A DNA stretch of 64,000 nt from CALBPI01 sp038531945 (GCA_038531945.1 JBCBBH010000002.1:1-64000), one strand, 5' to 3'; positions 50,083 through 59,873 are shown, counted from the first letter of the stretch. Notes: generated from the letters alone by a model not told the origin. Translations and numbers: made by a program.

Positions 50083-51141
50083 ATGAACATTGAGCTTTCA
50101 GATCACGCAACGCTGTATCAAGCGCTGCTGAACAGAGACGACCGGTATGACGGACAGGTTTTCGTCGGCGTATCGAGTACGGGCGTGTATTGCCGGTTGA
50201 CGTGTCCTGCTCGGAAACCCAAGTCCGAGAACTGCACGTTCTTCCGAACCGCCGGTGAGTGTATTCGAGCAGGCTTTCGCGCCTGCAAACGCTGTCATCC
50301 ATTATCGCCTGCAGCTTCGGGCCACCCGGTGATTGAGGCTTTGCTGAATGCATTGACCGACCGGCCTGATCATCGCCGGCGAGAGTCAGACATCGTCGAT
50401 CTCGGGTTTGATCCGTCGACCGCTCGGCGGGCGTTCAAGAAGCACTTCGACATGACGTTTCTGGAGATGGCGCGCCAGCGTCGGTTGCGCCGCGGATTCG
50501 AAACGCTGGCCAAAGGCGGCAACGTCATCGATGGTCAACTCGACGCGGGCTTCGAGTCGCCGAGTGCGTTTCGAGCGGCGTTTTCGAAACTGCTGGGCAG
50601 GGCGCCCAGCGACTGGGCGAGCGATGCGACGATATTCGTTGATTGGATCGCTACACCGCTCGGCAACATGATTTCAGCGACCGACCGCTCCCAATTGCAT
50701 CTTTTGGAGTTTATGGATCGACGCGCATTGCCCCGCGAGCTTCGAAAACTTGAGCAATATGCAGGTGGCCGCTTGGGGATCGCGAGCACGGAGATCTCAG
50801 AACAGATCAAAGAGGAGCTCGCAGCATTCTTCAACGGCAAGCGCGCGACTTTCGATACACCGCTGGCCTACCACGGATCAGAATTCACGCGCAGTGTGTG
50901 GCAGTTGCTGCAAGATATTCCGCCGGGTGAAACGCGAACCTACGGCGAGATTGCCGAGACGCTTGGTCGACCCACGGCGTCCAGAGCCGTCGCACGCGCC
51001 AACGGCGCGAACCAGATCGCGCTGGTGATCCCGTGCCATCGTGTGATCGGCGCCGATGGGTCGCTGACCGGCTACGGCGGCGGTCTTTGGCGCAAACACA
51101 AACTACTCGAAATTGAACAGCACTATGCATCGACGAGGTGA
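50083..51141 (+). CDS. ada: Bifunctional Ada: DNA methylphosphotriester/O6-methylguanine methyltransferase and regulator
   Basis: 352 residues in three parts. The N-terminal zinc domain carries Cys37, Cys41, Cys68 and Cys71, of which Cys37 is the expected methyl acceptor. The central AraC-like helix-turn-helix spans about residues 85-185. The C-terminal O6-alkylguanine transferase has the active-site PCHRVIG and GYGGGLWRKHKLLE. It repairs alkylated DNA and activates the adaptive response in relatives. No clear Ada box is seen upstream. The PEP-mutase family gene follows 8 bases later. Confidence 0.95.
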   Translation: MNIELSDHATLYQALLNRDDRYDGQVFVGVSSTGVYCRLTCPARKPKSENCTFFRTAGECIRAGFRACKRCHPLSPAASGHPVIEALLNALTDRPDHRRRESDIVDLGFDPSTARRAFKKHFDMTFLEMARQRRLRRGFETLAKGGNVIDGQLDAGFESPSAFRAAFSKLLGRAPSDWASDATIFVDWIATPLGNMISATDRSQLHLLEFMDRRALPRELRKLEQYAGGRLGIASTEISEQIKEELAAFFNGKRATFDTPLAYHGSEFTRSVWQLLQDIPPGETRTYGEIAETLGRPTASRAVARANGANQIALVIPCHRVIGADGSLTGYGGGLWRKHKLLEIEQHYASTR

Positions 51142-51149
51142 GGATCAAT

Positions 51150-51911
51150 ATGGCAATGTCGATTATTGAGAAGGCAGAACAGTTCGCAGGGTTACATCAG
51201 AAGGGCGACCCGGTAGTCCTGTACAACATTTGGGACGCCGGCGGCGCCCGTACTCTGGCGGATGCTAGCGCGAAGGCGATCGCCACCGGTAGCTGGTCTG
51301 TCGCCGCCGCACATGGGTATGACGACGGCGAGAAGATTCCGCTAGATCTCTTATTGGCCGTCGTCGAGCGAATCACGCGGTCCGTCGATCTTCCCGTGAG
51401 CATCGACTTCGAGGGTGGTTACGCCGTTGAGCCAGCATCGGTTGCAGACAACGTGCGTCGTCTGTTGAACGTCGGTGCGGTGGGAATCAACTTCGAAGAT
51501 GGCGTCGTACAAGGTTCTGGACTGCATCCCATGGATATGCAGGCCGACCGCATTCGTGCCATCCGCGCTGCCGCCGAGTCCGAAGGTGTGCCGCTCTTTA
51601 TCAACGCCCGAACGGATGTGTTTCTTGCCAATCCGCCGGAGACGCACGCCTCGCTGCTCGAAGAAGCGCTTCAGCGCGGACACATCTATGCGGAGGCCGG
51701 CGCAAGTGGCTTTTTCGTTCCCGGTCTCACGGATCCGGAGTTAGTGGCGAAGGTCTGTGACGCGGCGGCTTTGCCTGTGAACGTCATGATGCCTGGGGCC
51801 TTGGATTCGATTGCCAAAGCGGCGGAGCTCGGTGTGTCGCGGGTCAGCTACGGACCACAGCCGTTTGTGGATGCGAACGAGGATCTTTCGCGACGCTTTT
51901 CCGCTTTGTAG
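51150..51911 (+). CDS. Isocitrate lyase/PEP mutase family protein
   Basis: 253 residues. The (beta/alpha)8 barrel has NIWDAGGARTLADASAKAIATGSW, DFEGGYA, VGINFEDGV, INARTDVFL and GVSRVSYGP. The loop motif KKCGH/KRCGH of isocitrate lyase is absent, so a carboxyphosphonoenolpyruvate-mutase-like or 2-methylisocitrate-lyase-like C-C lyase is more likely. Substrate unknown. The ATG at 51150 follows TGAGGA; an in-frame GTG at 51138 overlaps the ada end. Confidence 0.85.
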   Translation: MAMSIIEKAEQFAGLHQKGDPVVLYNIWDAGGARTLADASAKAIATGSWSVAAAHGYDDGEKIPLDLLLAVVERITRSVDLPVSIDFEGGYAVEPASVADNVRRLLNVGAVGINFEDGVVQGSGLHPMDMQADRIRAIRAAAESEGVPLFINARTDVFLANPPETHASLLEEALQRGHIYAEAGASGFFVPGLTDPELVAKVCDAAALPVNVMMPGALDSIAKAAELGVSRVSYGPQPFVDANEDLSRRFSAL

Positions 51912-51958
51912 CTCCGGTGATCTAATTCAGCGAGAATCCAGGAGCTTGGAAGTCGTTT

Positions 51959-51974
51959 GTTAACCGAAGTTAAC
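51959..51974. promoter_or_regulatory. Putative operator GTTAAC-N4-GTTAAC upstream of the Crp-like gene
   Basis: Two identical palindromic half-sites (51959-51964, 51969-51974) separated by CGAA. Its centre is about 75 bases before the TTG start of the Crp-like regulator. The same arrangement is found upstream of the CocE hydrolase gene. Confidence 0.55.
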
Positions 51975-52041
51975 TGATTGGCAGAAACGCCACCTTAAAC
52001 TGCTAGGCTGGGTGCAACCGCGTTGTTGGGGAGGACGCAGT

Positions 52042-52656
52042 TTGACCAAGCAACGGAAGCAAGACGCCGACCCGGGCGCGTTGGCGCATCTTTGGCGGGA
52101 TATCGAACGTGTCGGTGTTGCGTTAAGCGATGGCCAGTGGTCTTCATTGTGCGATCAAGCGCAGGTGGTCCGATTTCAGCGCGACGCCGTGCTGGATCAA
52201 GCGACGGATATTGCCGAGCGGTGGCTGTTCATTTGCGATGGCGTGGTCGCGTCGCGCCAGACTCACAGCGATGGTGAAACGACGATCGCTCGTTTCTTTG
52301 AGCCGGGGCAGATCTGTGCCAATCTGACGAGCGCTTGGAAGCAGATCTACGCAGCGGATGATCTCATCGCAATGACCGAGGTCAAGGCTGTCGACATACC
52401 GGACCCGCTTTTTCGTCATGAGCTTTTGGATGGCGATGCGCTGGGTCGCTACTTTCGGCTCAAGGCTATGGAAACACTGTGCTTCGACAAAGAGGTGTTA
52501 TCTGCCAAAACGCGATTCGATACGGAGATACGGTTTCAATTTCTGGAGCAGCACTACACCTCGGTTTTAGAATCCCTTCGGCAGCGTGACATCGCTGCGT
52601 TTCTTGGGATCACGCCGCAGGGTTTGAGTCGCTTCAAAAGAAATCGGGCAAGTTAA
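52042..52656 (+). CDS. Crp/Fnr-type transcriptional regulator
   Basis: 204 residues. A cyclic-nucleotide-binding-like beta-roll (about residues 40-130; VVRFQRDAVLDQATDIAERWLFI split, ARFFEPGQIC), a dimerisation helix and a C-terminal helix-turn-helix (IAAFLGITPQGLSRFKRNR). It lacks the FNR cysteine set and the cAMP-binding RES motif, so the effector is unknown. The TTG at 52042 is chosen for GGGGAGGA 6 bases before it. Palindromic GTTAAC sites lie upstream of it and of the next gene, suggesting autoregulation plus control of the hydrolase. Confidence 0.83.
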   Translation: MTKQRKQDADPGALAHLWRDIERVGVALSDGQWSSLCDQAQVVRFQRDAVLDQATDIAERWLFICDGVVASRQTHSDGETTIARFFEPGQICANLTSAWKQIYAADDLIAMTEVKAVDIPDPLFRHELLDGDALGRYFRLKAMETLCFDKEVLSAKTRFDTEIRFQFLEQHYTSVLESLRQRDIAAFLGITPQGLSRFKRNRAS

Positions 52657-52667
52657 CTCGAGTTAAT
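52652..52667. promoter_or_regulatory. Putative operator GTTAAC-N4-GTTAAT upstream of the CocE hydrolase gene
   Basis: GTTAAC (52652-52657), TCGA, GTTAAT (52662-52667), followed by TGG. It overlaps the stop of the Crp-like gene and its centre lies about 63 bases before the hydrolase start. It mirrors the site at 51959-51974. Confidence 0.55.
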
Positions 52668-52722
52668 TGGATTGCCGCGACCATGACGTAACCTTCTTCG
52701 CAAGTGCTAATGGGGTAGTTCA

Positions 52723-54486
52723 ATGGCAAGCAAGCTCGACACTCTGCGTGCCGCATGGCCGATGTTGCGGCGAGCGATTCAGAGCGGTCAGATCTTTCGT
52801 CCACAGTGCGATCTGTACTCGCCTGACGAATCAATAGACGCGACTTACGATGTGCGCATCCCTATGCCGGATGGTTATGAGATCACCGCGAATATCTTTC
52901 GACCGAAAGGGCCCAGCGAAGTAGCTCGCCCCACCGTGATGTGCGCGCATCCGTACGACAACCGAAAAATTCCGGCGCTCGGAAACACCCCATTCGGTGG
53001 CCCGCCCTCACAGTACCGACTCATTCCGCAGGCGGGTGCGCGGCCTCGCTTTTCGACGCTGACGAGTTGGGAGTCCCCGGATCCGGGGTTTTGGGTGCCG
53101 GCGGGCTATAACGTGGTCAACGTGAATTTGCCGGGTTTCGCGAACAGCGGCGGTACCCCGTCGATCATGTCGGAACAGCAGGGCCAGGCGTTTCGCGATG
53201 CCATCCAATGGGTGGCAGAACAGCCCTGGTCGGACGGCAAGGTCGGGTTGTGCGGTGTGAGCTTCCTGTGCATCAGCCAATACCTCGCGGCGGCGGTTCC
53301 GGATGGAAAAGCCGTTCCAGATGCACTGAAGTGCATGATTCCGTGGGAAGGTGTTTCAAATCTGTATCACGATTTAGTGTGCCGCGGTGGCGTTGCGGAT
53401 ACCGGGTTCTTGGATTTTTGGTGGCACACGGAAGTGAAGGACTGCATCAACGTGCCTATTGAGACCTACCTCGAAATCGAGGAGGCCATGCCACCGGAGC
53501 TGGTTGAGCGTCATCCGTTGTACGACCAGTTTTGGCGCGCGAAGGCACCGCCATTGGAGAACATAACGACGCCGATGCTGGTCGGTGCTTCGTTCTCCGA
53601 TCATGAATTGCACACGATGGGGACGTTTCGAGTCTACGAGAAGGCCAGCAGCCAAAAGAAGTGGCTGTACACGCATCGCAACGGAAAGTGGGCTGAGTTC
53701 TATCATCCCGAGTGCCTCGTTGTACAACGCGACTTTATGGATCACTTTCTCAAAGGTGTCGACAACGAATTCGCCGAGCAGCCGTATGTGCGACTCGAAG
53801 TTCGTGCCGATCGAGACACGATCCAGGAAGTGCGCCATGAGCCTCAGTGGCCTTTGCCGCAGACGGACTACCAGAAGCTATTCCTGTCAAAGCACGGACT
53901 GTCACACGAGTCACCGACGAACGCGGGGCAATTGCTGTACGACGCCGAGTCGGGGCGTGCATCTTTCGACGTCGTGTTCGAAGTCGATACGGAGCTGTCG
54001 GGCTATATGATGGCCAAGCTTTGGGTTGAAGCGCGTCCAAAGTCGATTGACGCCGAGATGCCAACAGACTTAGCGCTGTGTTGCTATGTCGACAAACTGG
54101 ACGAATCGGGCGCGCTCGTGCGGTTCAATGGATCCGTAGGTAGTCAGCATGATGTACTGACTCGCGGTTACTGTCGAGCGTCGCGCCGGGCCTTGAATCA
54201 CAACGTATCGACACCGTGGCTACCATTCCCTGCGGGGGATAAGCACGAGCCGCTTGAACCGGGCCAAATTGTTCCGCTGCACGTCGCGCTGTGTCCGAGC
54301 AGCACTTTCTTCCGGTCCGGGGAAGGTCTGAGATTGACGATTTCGCCCAGAGATTCGGTGCACGCACCGATCTTCCACAAAGTGACTGAAGACAACATTG
54401 GCCAGCATGTGATTCACTTCGGTGAGGCGTTCGACTCCCATCTACTGATTCCGAAAGTGCAGTCCGGTAGCTCCGAGTCAGAATGA
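52723..54486 (+). CDS. CocE/NonD family alpha/beta-hydrolase
   Basis: 587 residues. An alpha/beta-hydrolase domain with IPMPDGYEITANIFRP, oxyanion-region CAHPYDN, nucleophile GLCGVSFLC near residue 180, Asp in SFSDHELH near 294 and His in HRNGKW near 318. A C-terminal jelly-roll domain as in X-Pro dipeptidyl peptidases and cocaine esterase has SGYMMAKLWVEA and ISPRDSVHAP. Probably an esterase or acylase of unknown substrate. No signal peptide. Its upstream palindrome suggests control by the adjacent Crp-like protein. Confidence 0.9.
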   Translation: MASKLDTLRAAWPMLRRAIQSGQIFRPQCDLYSPDESIDATYDVRIPMPDGYEITANIFRPKGPSEVARPTVMCAHPYDNRKIPALGNTPFGGPPSQYRLIPQAGARPRFSTLTSWESPDPGFWVPAGYNVVNVNLPGFANSGGTPSIMSEQQGQAFRDAIQWVAEQPWSDGKVGLCGVSFLCISQYLAAAVPDGKAVPDALKCMIPWEGVSNLYHDLVCRGGVADTGFLDFWWHTEVKDCINVPIETYLEIEEAMPPELVERHPLYDQFWRAKAPPLENITTPMLVGASFSDHELHTMGTFRVYEKASSQKKWLYTHRNGKWAEFYHPECLVVQRDFMDHFLKGVDNEFAEQPYVRLEVRADRDTIQEVRHEPQWPLPQTDYQKLFLSKHGLSHESPTNAGQLLYDAESGRASFDVVFEVDTELSGYMMAKLWVEARPKSIDAEMPTDLALCCYVDKLDESGALVRFNGSVGSQHDVLTRGYCRASRRALNHNVSTPWLPFPAGDKHEPLEPGQIVPLHVALCPSSTFFRSGEGLRLTISPRDSVHAPIFHKVTEDNIGQHVIHFGEAFDSHLLIPKVQSGSSESE

Positions 54487-54528
54487 TCGTCACTTCCGCG
54501 CCAAGACGATAGCTAACCGCGATCTTCG

Positions 54529-55074
54529 CTAGAGTTGGAAGCCGATCAGAAAACCGATCACGATGGAGTCATCTTCTGAGTCTGCAAAGTCATAGGAAAC
54601 GGTGGCGGCTAAGGTGTTTTGACCCAGATCGAATTCGTAGTAGCCACCGAGGCGGAACGCCAGCGCATCTTCTTCCTCTCCCCATTCGAAACCTGGACCG
54701 AGCTGCACGACCAGTGGTTCTGTGATGTGGACGTCTGCGACAGCGAACAAGGCTGTTGAACTTACGTCGCCCTCCGCCCGCTCCAAGACGAATCCTACGC
54801 CCAGTTCTCGGCTAATTGCGTATTCATAATCGAATCCATAGGTAAACCCGGTCGCGCCGCTGTCGACGAGCTCTGTGCTTCCAAGTAAGAGTGAGAGATG
54901 GTGGTCGTGTTCTGCTTGCGCGCTTGGCGTCAGCAGAAGCAGGGCTGCTAGCGCGATCCCGTACTCGTAACAAAGTCCACCAGCGCTGCGCGAGTTGCGG
55001 TCGATCGATGTGGGCGGGTGCTGAGCCGATTCTCGCTGGGCGCCGCCCGTGTCATTTATGAAGTCGAAGCTCAT
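54529..55074 (-). CDS. Outer-membrane beta-barrel-like protein
   Basis: 181 residues from an ATG at 55074 after GGGGAGG. A long polar N-terminus precedes the hydrophobic GIALAALLLLTPSAQA. The mature part alternates strands (LSLLLGSTELVDSGATGFTYG, LVVQLGPGFEW, FRLGGYYEFDL) and ends in the aromatic IGFLIGFQL, with a final leucine and not phenylalanine. It resembles small OmpW/YfaZ-like porins. The unusually long N-region could mean a later start. Confidence 0.65.
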   Translation of the reverse strand: MSFDFINDTGGAQRESAQHPPTSIDRNSRSAGGLCYEYGIALAALLLLTPSAQAEHDHHLSLLLGSTELVDSGATGFTYGFDYEYAISRELGVGFVLERAEGDVSSTALFAVADVHITEPLVVQLGPGFEWGEEEDALAFRLGGYYEFDLGQNTLAATVSYDFADSEDDSIVIGFLIGFQL

Positions 55075-55557
55075 GGACCTCCCCTGTGCCTGCAAAGATA
55101 TAAGAGGTCTCGGCATCGGTATTGATGCTTGAGTGTCCACGGTCTGCGCGCGCGTTATACAGGGCAGTGACGTTGAACTCGGTAGTCTTTGGCGACTGTT
55201 CTGCTCTCAGTGGTTGCGGTTTGTTCGCGAAGACTGTGAATGGAATCGAGACTCAGCGGCGCGATACGAGCACGCGGATCTCTATCAGTCCCGGTTTCTG
55301 CTTGATGCAACAAAACTGTCACCGAATGTCATCGAGATCGAGAATTCGACAGTCGAAGCAATGTTGATGTTCTTGCGTTGACGATACCCCTCCGATTGGT
55401 ACAAAGCGCTGAACGGGTCATCGACAAACGTTGCCGTTGTTACGAATTTGTCGAAGTGTCACATGCGCGCACAAAGCCTGCGCATTTTGACGCCTACTGA
55501 CCCGTACGCCCGGGTGCTATCCCTAAATGCGTCATGCGACGGAAGGGGAGAGCAGTG
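55075..55557. other. Intergenic region before the multicopper oxidase cluster
   Basis: 483 bases between divergent genes. An 82-codon plus-strand frame (GTG 55133 to 55381) has no binding site and no recognisable family. CGACAAA (55422-55428) and TTTGTCG (55447-55453) form a 7-bp inverted repeat that could be an operator. No consensus promoter was recognised. Confidence 0.4.
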
Positions 55558-56850
55558 ATGATCAGTATCGGATCGCGCGTCGGCGCTGTAGTTTTGTTGG
55601 CGGTTAGTTCCATTGCCGCATGTGCGAATGGACCGGGCCAAGATGCGGGCCGCGATGCGGCAACATCGACTCGCCAGGATGTTCCACAGTCCTTATCGGT
55701 TCTTGAGTTTGGTGGCGCGAACGTCCTGTTCGCGGCCGATCAAAAGCAAAATCGAATCTACGCTTTTGAACTGAAGAACATTCCAGATACGACACGCAAT
55801 TTGGATATCGTACCGTACAATTTGGTTGGTTTTGGCTCGCAGTTGGCCGAATTCTTGGAAGCAGATCCGTTTAGCGTCAGCTATCACGATCTCGCAGTTC
55901 ACCCCGTCACAAAAGCAGCCTTCGTATCGGTATCTGTGAAAACTGAAGACGACATTCGTTCGGAGCTCATTCGGGTGACACCGGATGGAGAAATTGCATC
56001 TGTCGATTTTCGGAGTCTTACGTATACGAGTCTTGAGTTGAGTGAAACGCCAGATGGTGATGTCACGTTTTGGCGGGATATTCCGGCGGCCTCTCTCACC
56101 GTTACGGACTTTGAGTTTGATGACGGTGTGTTGTACATCGCGGGACTTTCGAACGGTGAATTCGCTTCAACGCTGCGACAAGTTAGCTACCCGTTTGAAG
56201 CACATGCAGACATTACCAGCATCGAGATGTTCCACACGGCGCACAACCAAAACGAAACCCGTGCCCCGATTCGAGCTATGTCGATTGCCACCGTTGACGG
56301 CGAGAAGACACTGATTGCGGCATACACTTGCACGCCGCTCGTGACGATCCCCGCGGACGAATTGAAAGATGGTGCGCATGTGGTTGGCAAGACAATCGCG
56401 GAACTTGGTTATGGCAATACGCCGGTCGAAGTTCTGACACTGACCGCGTACAACATGGAACGACAACCGGAAGAGTTTGTTCTCGTCATCAATCGGGAAA
56501 TGAGTGCGAACCTCATCAAGATGGAGGATCTCGCGAAAGCGCCTGGCCTTGATAAAGCGTTCGCAGGCTTGGGCGATACGCTGGGTGTCGACGGAACCCA
56601 TGTGCCGTTCGCCGGTACGATGCAGGCGGACGATCAAGATCCACAACACATCCTGGCGTTGCGTCGGAACATTGATACCGGAGACGTCGATCTGATCTCG
56701 TCGTTGAAAGGTGTGTATTTCCGATTGTCTGACTTCGTCTCAGAGTACACGTTCCCTGACTACACCTACGCGGAGAGTCAGAAGGGTACGCAGATGTTCC
56801 ACAACATGATCAAGCCGACAGAAGGGTATCCAGAGTTAGTCATCAACTGA
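55558..56850 (+). CDS. Lipoprotein of unknown function, probable beta-propeller
   Basis: 430 residues from an ATG at 55558 with GGGGAG upstream (an ATG at 55534 is in frame but lies before the ribosome binding site). GAVVLLAVSSIAAC is a lipoprotein signal. The mature part has repeated strand patterns such as NVLFAADQKQNRIYAFELKN, DLAVHPVTKAAFVSVS and TPVEVLTLTAYNMERQPEE, suggesting a propeller, but no family is recognised. First gene of a five-gene plus-strand cluster leading to the multicopper oxidase. Confidence 0.75.
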   Translation: MISIGSRVGAVVLLAVSSIAACANGPGQDAGRDAATSTRQDVPQSLSVLEFGGANVLFAADQKQNRIYAFELKNIPDTTRNLDIVPYNLVGFGSQLAEFLEADPFSVSYHDLAVHPVTKAAFVSVSVKTEDDIRSELIRVTPDGEIASVDFRSLTYTSLELSETPDGDVTFWRDIPAASLTVTDFEFDDGVLYIAGLSNGEFASTLRQVSYPFEAHADITSIEMFHTAHNQNETRAPIRAMSIATVDGEKTLIAAYTCTPLVTIPADELKDGAHVVGKTIAELGYGNTPVEVLTLTAYNMERQPEEFVLVINREMSANLIKMEDLAKAPGLDKAFAGLGDTLGVDGTHVPFAGTMQADDQDPQHILALRRNIDTGDVDLISSLKGVYFRLSDFVSEYTFPDYTYAESQKGTQMFHNMIKPTEGYPELVIN

Positions 56851-56883
56851 GCCGGACTTCGCTGAGTCACAGGAATCGTCTAG

Positions 56884-57717
56884 ATGATCTCTCTGTCACT
56901 GATAGGCTTTCTCAGTCTTCTCGGATCGAGTATCGGTTCGAATCATGGTGGACTAGAGTGTCGTGCGCTGAATCGGCCAGTGGTCGAGGAGGTGTATCCG
57001 ACGGCCACTGTTTTGCCGAAGAACCTTCTTCGGTTCTACGTGTACTTCGATCGCGAGATGGATCGTGAGTCATCGCGCGACCAAATCACTATACGAACTG
57101 AATCCGGAGACATGTTGGATGGACTGTTCTTACCGAGTCGGTTTGAGCTGTGGTCGGAAAACGCGCGACGACTGACGCTGATCTTAGACCCCGGTCGCGT
57201 CAAAACCGGATTGTCTAGCGGGCAATCCTTAGACGCGGGATTCGAGATTGGAGCGCCGTTCACGCTCGTTATTGGTAAAGGGTTAGCCAGCATTGACGGC
57301 TGCCGACTGTCCTCGGACTTTGAGCACGAGTTCCTGATCACGAAACCGGATACAGAGATTCCCGATCCTAATGCTTGGGTTTTGACCATCCCGAGCGTGG
57401 GGTCCCGAGACCCGTTGACGGTGTCCCTGCGCAAACCTCTGGATCACCTTTCACTCGCGTATCGAATTCGAGTGCAAACCGAGGCGGGTCAAGTCGTGTC
57501 GGGTGCAATCGCCCTCGGTGCGCACGATGAACAATGGCGCTTCACACCGACGTCATCTTGGACGGAAAGCGCCTACCGCCTGGTGGTTGATCCCGAGCTT
57601 GAGGACTTAGCAGGCAATCGACCGACCGGGTTGTTTGACGATTCGAGTGGTGACAGCCGTCGTCGGCAGTCGAGCGCAGAAGCGCTGGTGCGGGTCTTCG
57701 AGCTGAACCACGACTGA
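56884..57717 (+). CDS. Exported protein with SbsA-type Ig-like domain
   Basis: 277 residues. A hydrophobic N-terminus (MISLSLIGFLSLLGSSIGS) precedes VYPTATVLPKNLLRFYVYFDREM, the opening of an SbsA/Big_5 Ig-like domain that recurs near YRLVVDPELEDLAGN. Such domains are structural or carbohydrate-associated modules. It lies 33 bases after the lipoprotein gene and 62 before the oxidase, in the same presumed operon. Confidence 0.72.
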   Translation: MISLSLIGFLSLLGSSIGSNHGGLECRALNRPVVEEVYPTATVLPKNLLRFYVYFDREMDRESSRDQITIRTESGDMLDGLFLPSRFELWSENARRLTLILDPGRVKTGLSSGQSLDAGFEIGAPFTLVIGKGLASIDGCRLSSDFEHEFLITKPDTEIPDPNAWVLTIPSVGSRDPLTVSLRKPLDHLSLAYRIRVQTEAGQVVSGAIALGAHDEQWRFTPTSSWTESAYRLVVDPELEDLAGNRPTGLFDDSSGDSRRRQSSAEALVRVFELNHD

Positions 57718-57779
57718 CGGTTTCCATTCATGGGTTGCATAGAAATGAAATTTATCCATCAAAGAACAGGCAAGCTTCA

Positions 57780-59861
57780 ATGAAACCAGAGATTCTTCGT
57801 AAGTTGTGCGTAGCCAGTCGCACCGGACTAATTGTCTTCTCGTTGCTTGCTGCGCCGGCAGTAGCGGCTGAGGGCATTGCGAGTGATGCTGATAGCCCGG
57901 TTGCCGGAATTACCTACGCGAGCTACGCGTCGCCCGAGCAGCAAATGCGAACGCGCGACGCATTGATGCGTCGCCCGGCAGGTACTGTCGAGTGGAGCGC
58001 GAAGATCGCCTACGCGGACGGCGAAATCTTCAATCCAGCGACAGGGAAAATGGATCGCGTGCGGCTACGCAGCTATCAAGGCACAGGCGTTGATCCCGAC
58101 GTACCGTTCGTTCCCCCTGCGATCAACCTTAGGCCTGGCGATACGTTTCTGTTCAACCTCGAGAACGCACTCCCAGCCGACGATCCGTCTTGTATTCATC
58201 ACGACGATATCAACATCCCGCACTGTTTCAATACGACCAATATGCATGTCCATGGCGTATGGGTGAGTCCGGCTGGAAACTCAGACAACGTGTTGCTGAG
58301 TCTTGCGCCCGGCGCAAATTTCACTCACGAGTACAACATACCGTCGGACCATCCTGCTGGAACGTTTTGGTACCACCCGCATACACATGGCTCTACCGCA
58401 TTGCAGGTGAGCAGCGGTATGGGCGGCCCACTCATCATCCGTGGCGAGCGACTGCCCGGCCCTGATCACCGCGGCGATATCGATACGCTCTTACGATCAC
58501 CCGACGGCGCTCCGATCGGTGAGCGCATCTTGACGCTGACCCAAATCGCCTATGCATGCGGTCCAAGACAAGAAGATGGATCGATCGACATCAAGACTGA
58601 TGAAGAAGGTTTTTGGGTATGCGACGAAGGCGATGTCGGCATGGTCGAAGGCTACAACCAGTTCGGCATGTACGAGAATTTTGATACGCCGTCGGGAATT
58701 CCGGACATTCGCATTCGCTGGGAAGTGTCGGGTCGTCATACCGCGATCAACGGTCGCGTCATTCCTATGATCGACGGGGTCAAAGCCGGTTCGATCGAGC
58801 GCTGGCGAATGATCCAGGCCGGTGTCAGTGGCTCGGTGTCCGTGAGTTTCCGAAAATACAACGGTGATCCTGACAACCTCTCGTACAGAGGCGGTAGCGT
58901 CCAACAGCGAGATGCTTTTGTCGGTGATGCCTGCACCGGTGAGGAGATCGACCAGTTTTCGATTGCTTTGGACGGACTCACTCGGTCGCGTGTCAACGTC
59001 CAGCAACGAACGATGCTCCACCCCGGATATCGTGATGATGTTCTGGTTGCGTTCCCCGGGCCGGGCATCTATTGCATCGTCGACAACGACGCGCCGAAAC
59101 ACGAGAACATCCGGATGCAAGCTAAGCAACGCCAGTTGCTCGGCTTTGTCCGTGTCACGGGTGCTAACGATTCGATGGCAGGACAGACTGCGCAGAGTTT
59201 CGTTCAGTCGTTCTTGGTCGACGCCGCGAAGCAGCACATGCCGAAGTCTGTGCGCAGCGCAATCGTCGACGATCTGTCCGATGATGTCATCGGTCTCGAT
59301 GCCTTCGTCGCACACGACAGTCTGTTGGACGTCGAAATCGACAATCGTCAGACGCTAGGATTCGACACGATCATCGTCGAAGACGCGCCGAAGAACGAGT
59401 TTGTTGTTGGCGATCTGGAGCTCTCACCCGGCAAGTTACCCAAGCTAGTGAAGGCTTCGGAGTTCGAGCTCGGGCGCGTCGATCGGACACTGACACTCGG
59501 TAATGTGGAAGAGTGGACACTCGCGGCATTTACCGAAGGTCATCCCTTCCACAAGCATGTTAACCCGGTCCAGATCGTCAGTATCATTGATCCGGATACC
59601 GGTATCGACGTCAGCAAGTTCGATTCCGGCTCGGTGTACGCCGGTTTGTCGGGGCAGTGGAAAGATACCGTGTTTTTGCCAACCAATTTGTTCGGAGCAC
59701 CTTACGTAGTCACCATACGAACGCACTATCGTCGCTATATCGGCACGTTCGTTCTGCATTGTCACATTCTAGATCATGAGGACTTCGGGATGATGCAGGT
59801 GCTTGAAGTCAAGATGCCGACTGCGCCTGGTGCGGGCGGGCATGGCGCACATGGCCATTAG
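57780..59861 (+). CDS. Multicopper oxidase (exported)
   Basis: 693 residues with a signal peptide (CVASRTGLIVFSLLAAPAVA). Copper ligands are complete: MHVHGVW near 155, WYHPHTHG near 200, GHPFHKHVNP near 590 and HCHILDHEDFGMM near 660, the last supplying the type 1 copper with an axial Met. An insert between the second and third cupredoxin domains makes it longer than laccase-like CueO. Substrate is open: metal, phenol or lignin-like. The ATG at 57780 starts the signal peptide; an upstream TTG at 57735 is less likely. The tail GHGAHGH could bind metal. Confidence 0.88.
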   Translation: MKPEILRKLCVASRTGLIVFSLLAAPAVAAEGIASDADSPVAGITYASYASPEQQMRTRDALMRRPAGTVEWSAKIAYADGEIFNPATGKMDRVRLRSYQGTGVDPDVPFVPPAINLRPGDTFLFNLENALPADDPSCIHHDDINIPHCFNTTNMHVHGVWVSPAGNSDNVLLSLAPGANFTHEYNIPSDHPAGTFWYHPHTHGSTALQVSSGMGGPLIIRGERLPGPDHRGDIDTLLRSPDGAPIGERILTLTQIAYACGPRQEDGSIDIKTDEEGFWVCDEGDVGMVEGYNQFGMYENFDTPSGIPDIRIRWEVSGRHTAINGRVIPMIDGVKAGSIERWRMIQAGVSGSVSVSFRKYNGDPDNLSYRGGSVQQRDAFVGDACTGEEIDQFSIALDGLTRSRVNVQQRTMLHPGYRDDVLVAFPGPGIYCIVDNDAPKHENIRMQAKQRQLLGFVRVTGANDSMAGQTAQSFVQSFLVDAAKQHMPKSVRSAIVDDLSDDVIGLDAFVAHDSLLDVEIDNRQTLGFDTIIVEDAPKNEFVVGDLELSPGKLPKLVKASEFELGRVDRTLTLGNVEEWTLAAFTEGHPFHKHVNPVQIVSIIDPDTGIDVSKFDSGSVYAGLSGQWKDTVFLPTNLFGAPYVVTIRTHYRRYIGTFVLHCHILDHEDFGMMQVLEVKMPTAPGAGGHGAHGH

Positions 59862-59873
59862 CAGGTAATCGCT

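Noticed and set aside
55133..55381. 82-codon plus-strand gene
   Set aside because: GTG start without binding site and no family; left as an open frame in the gap entry.
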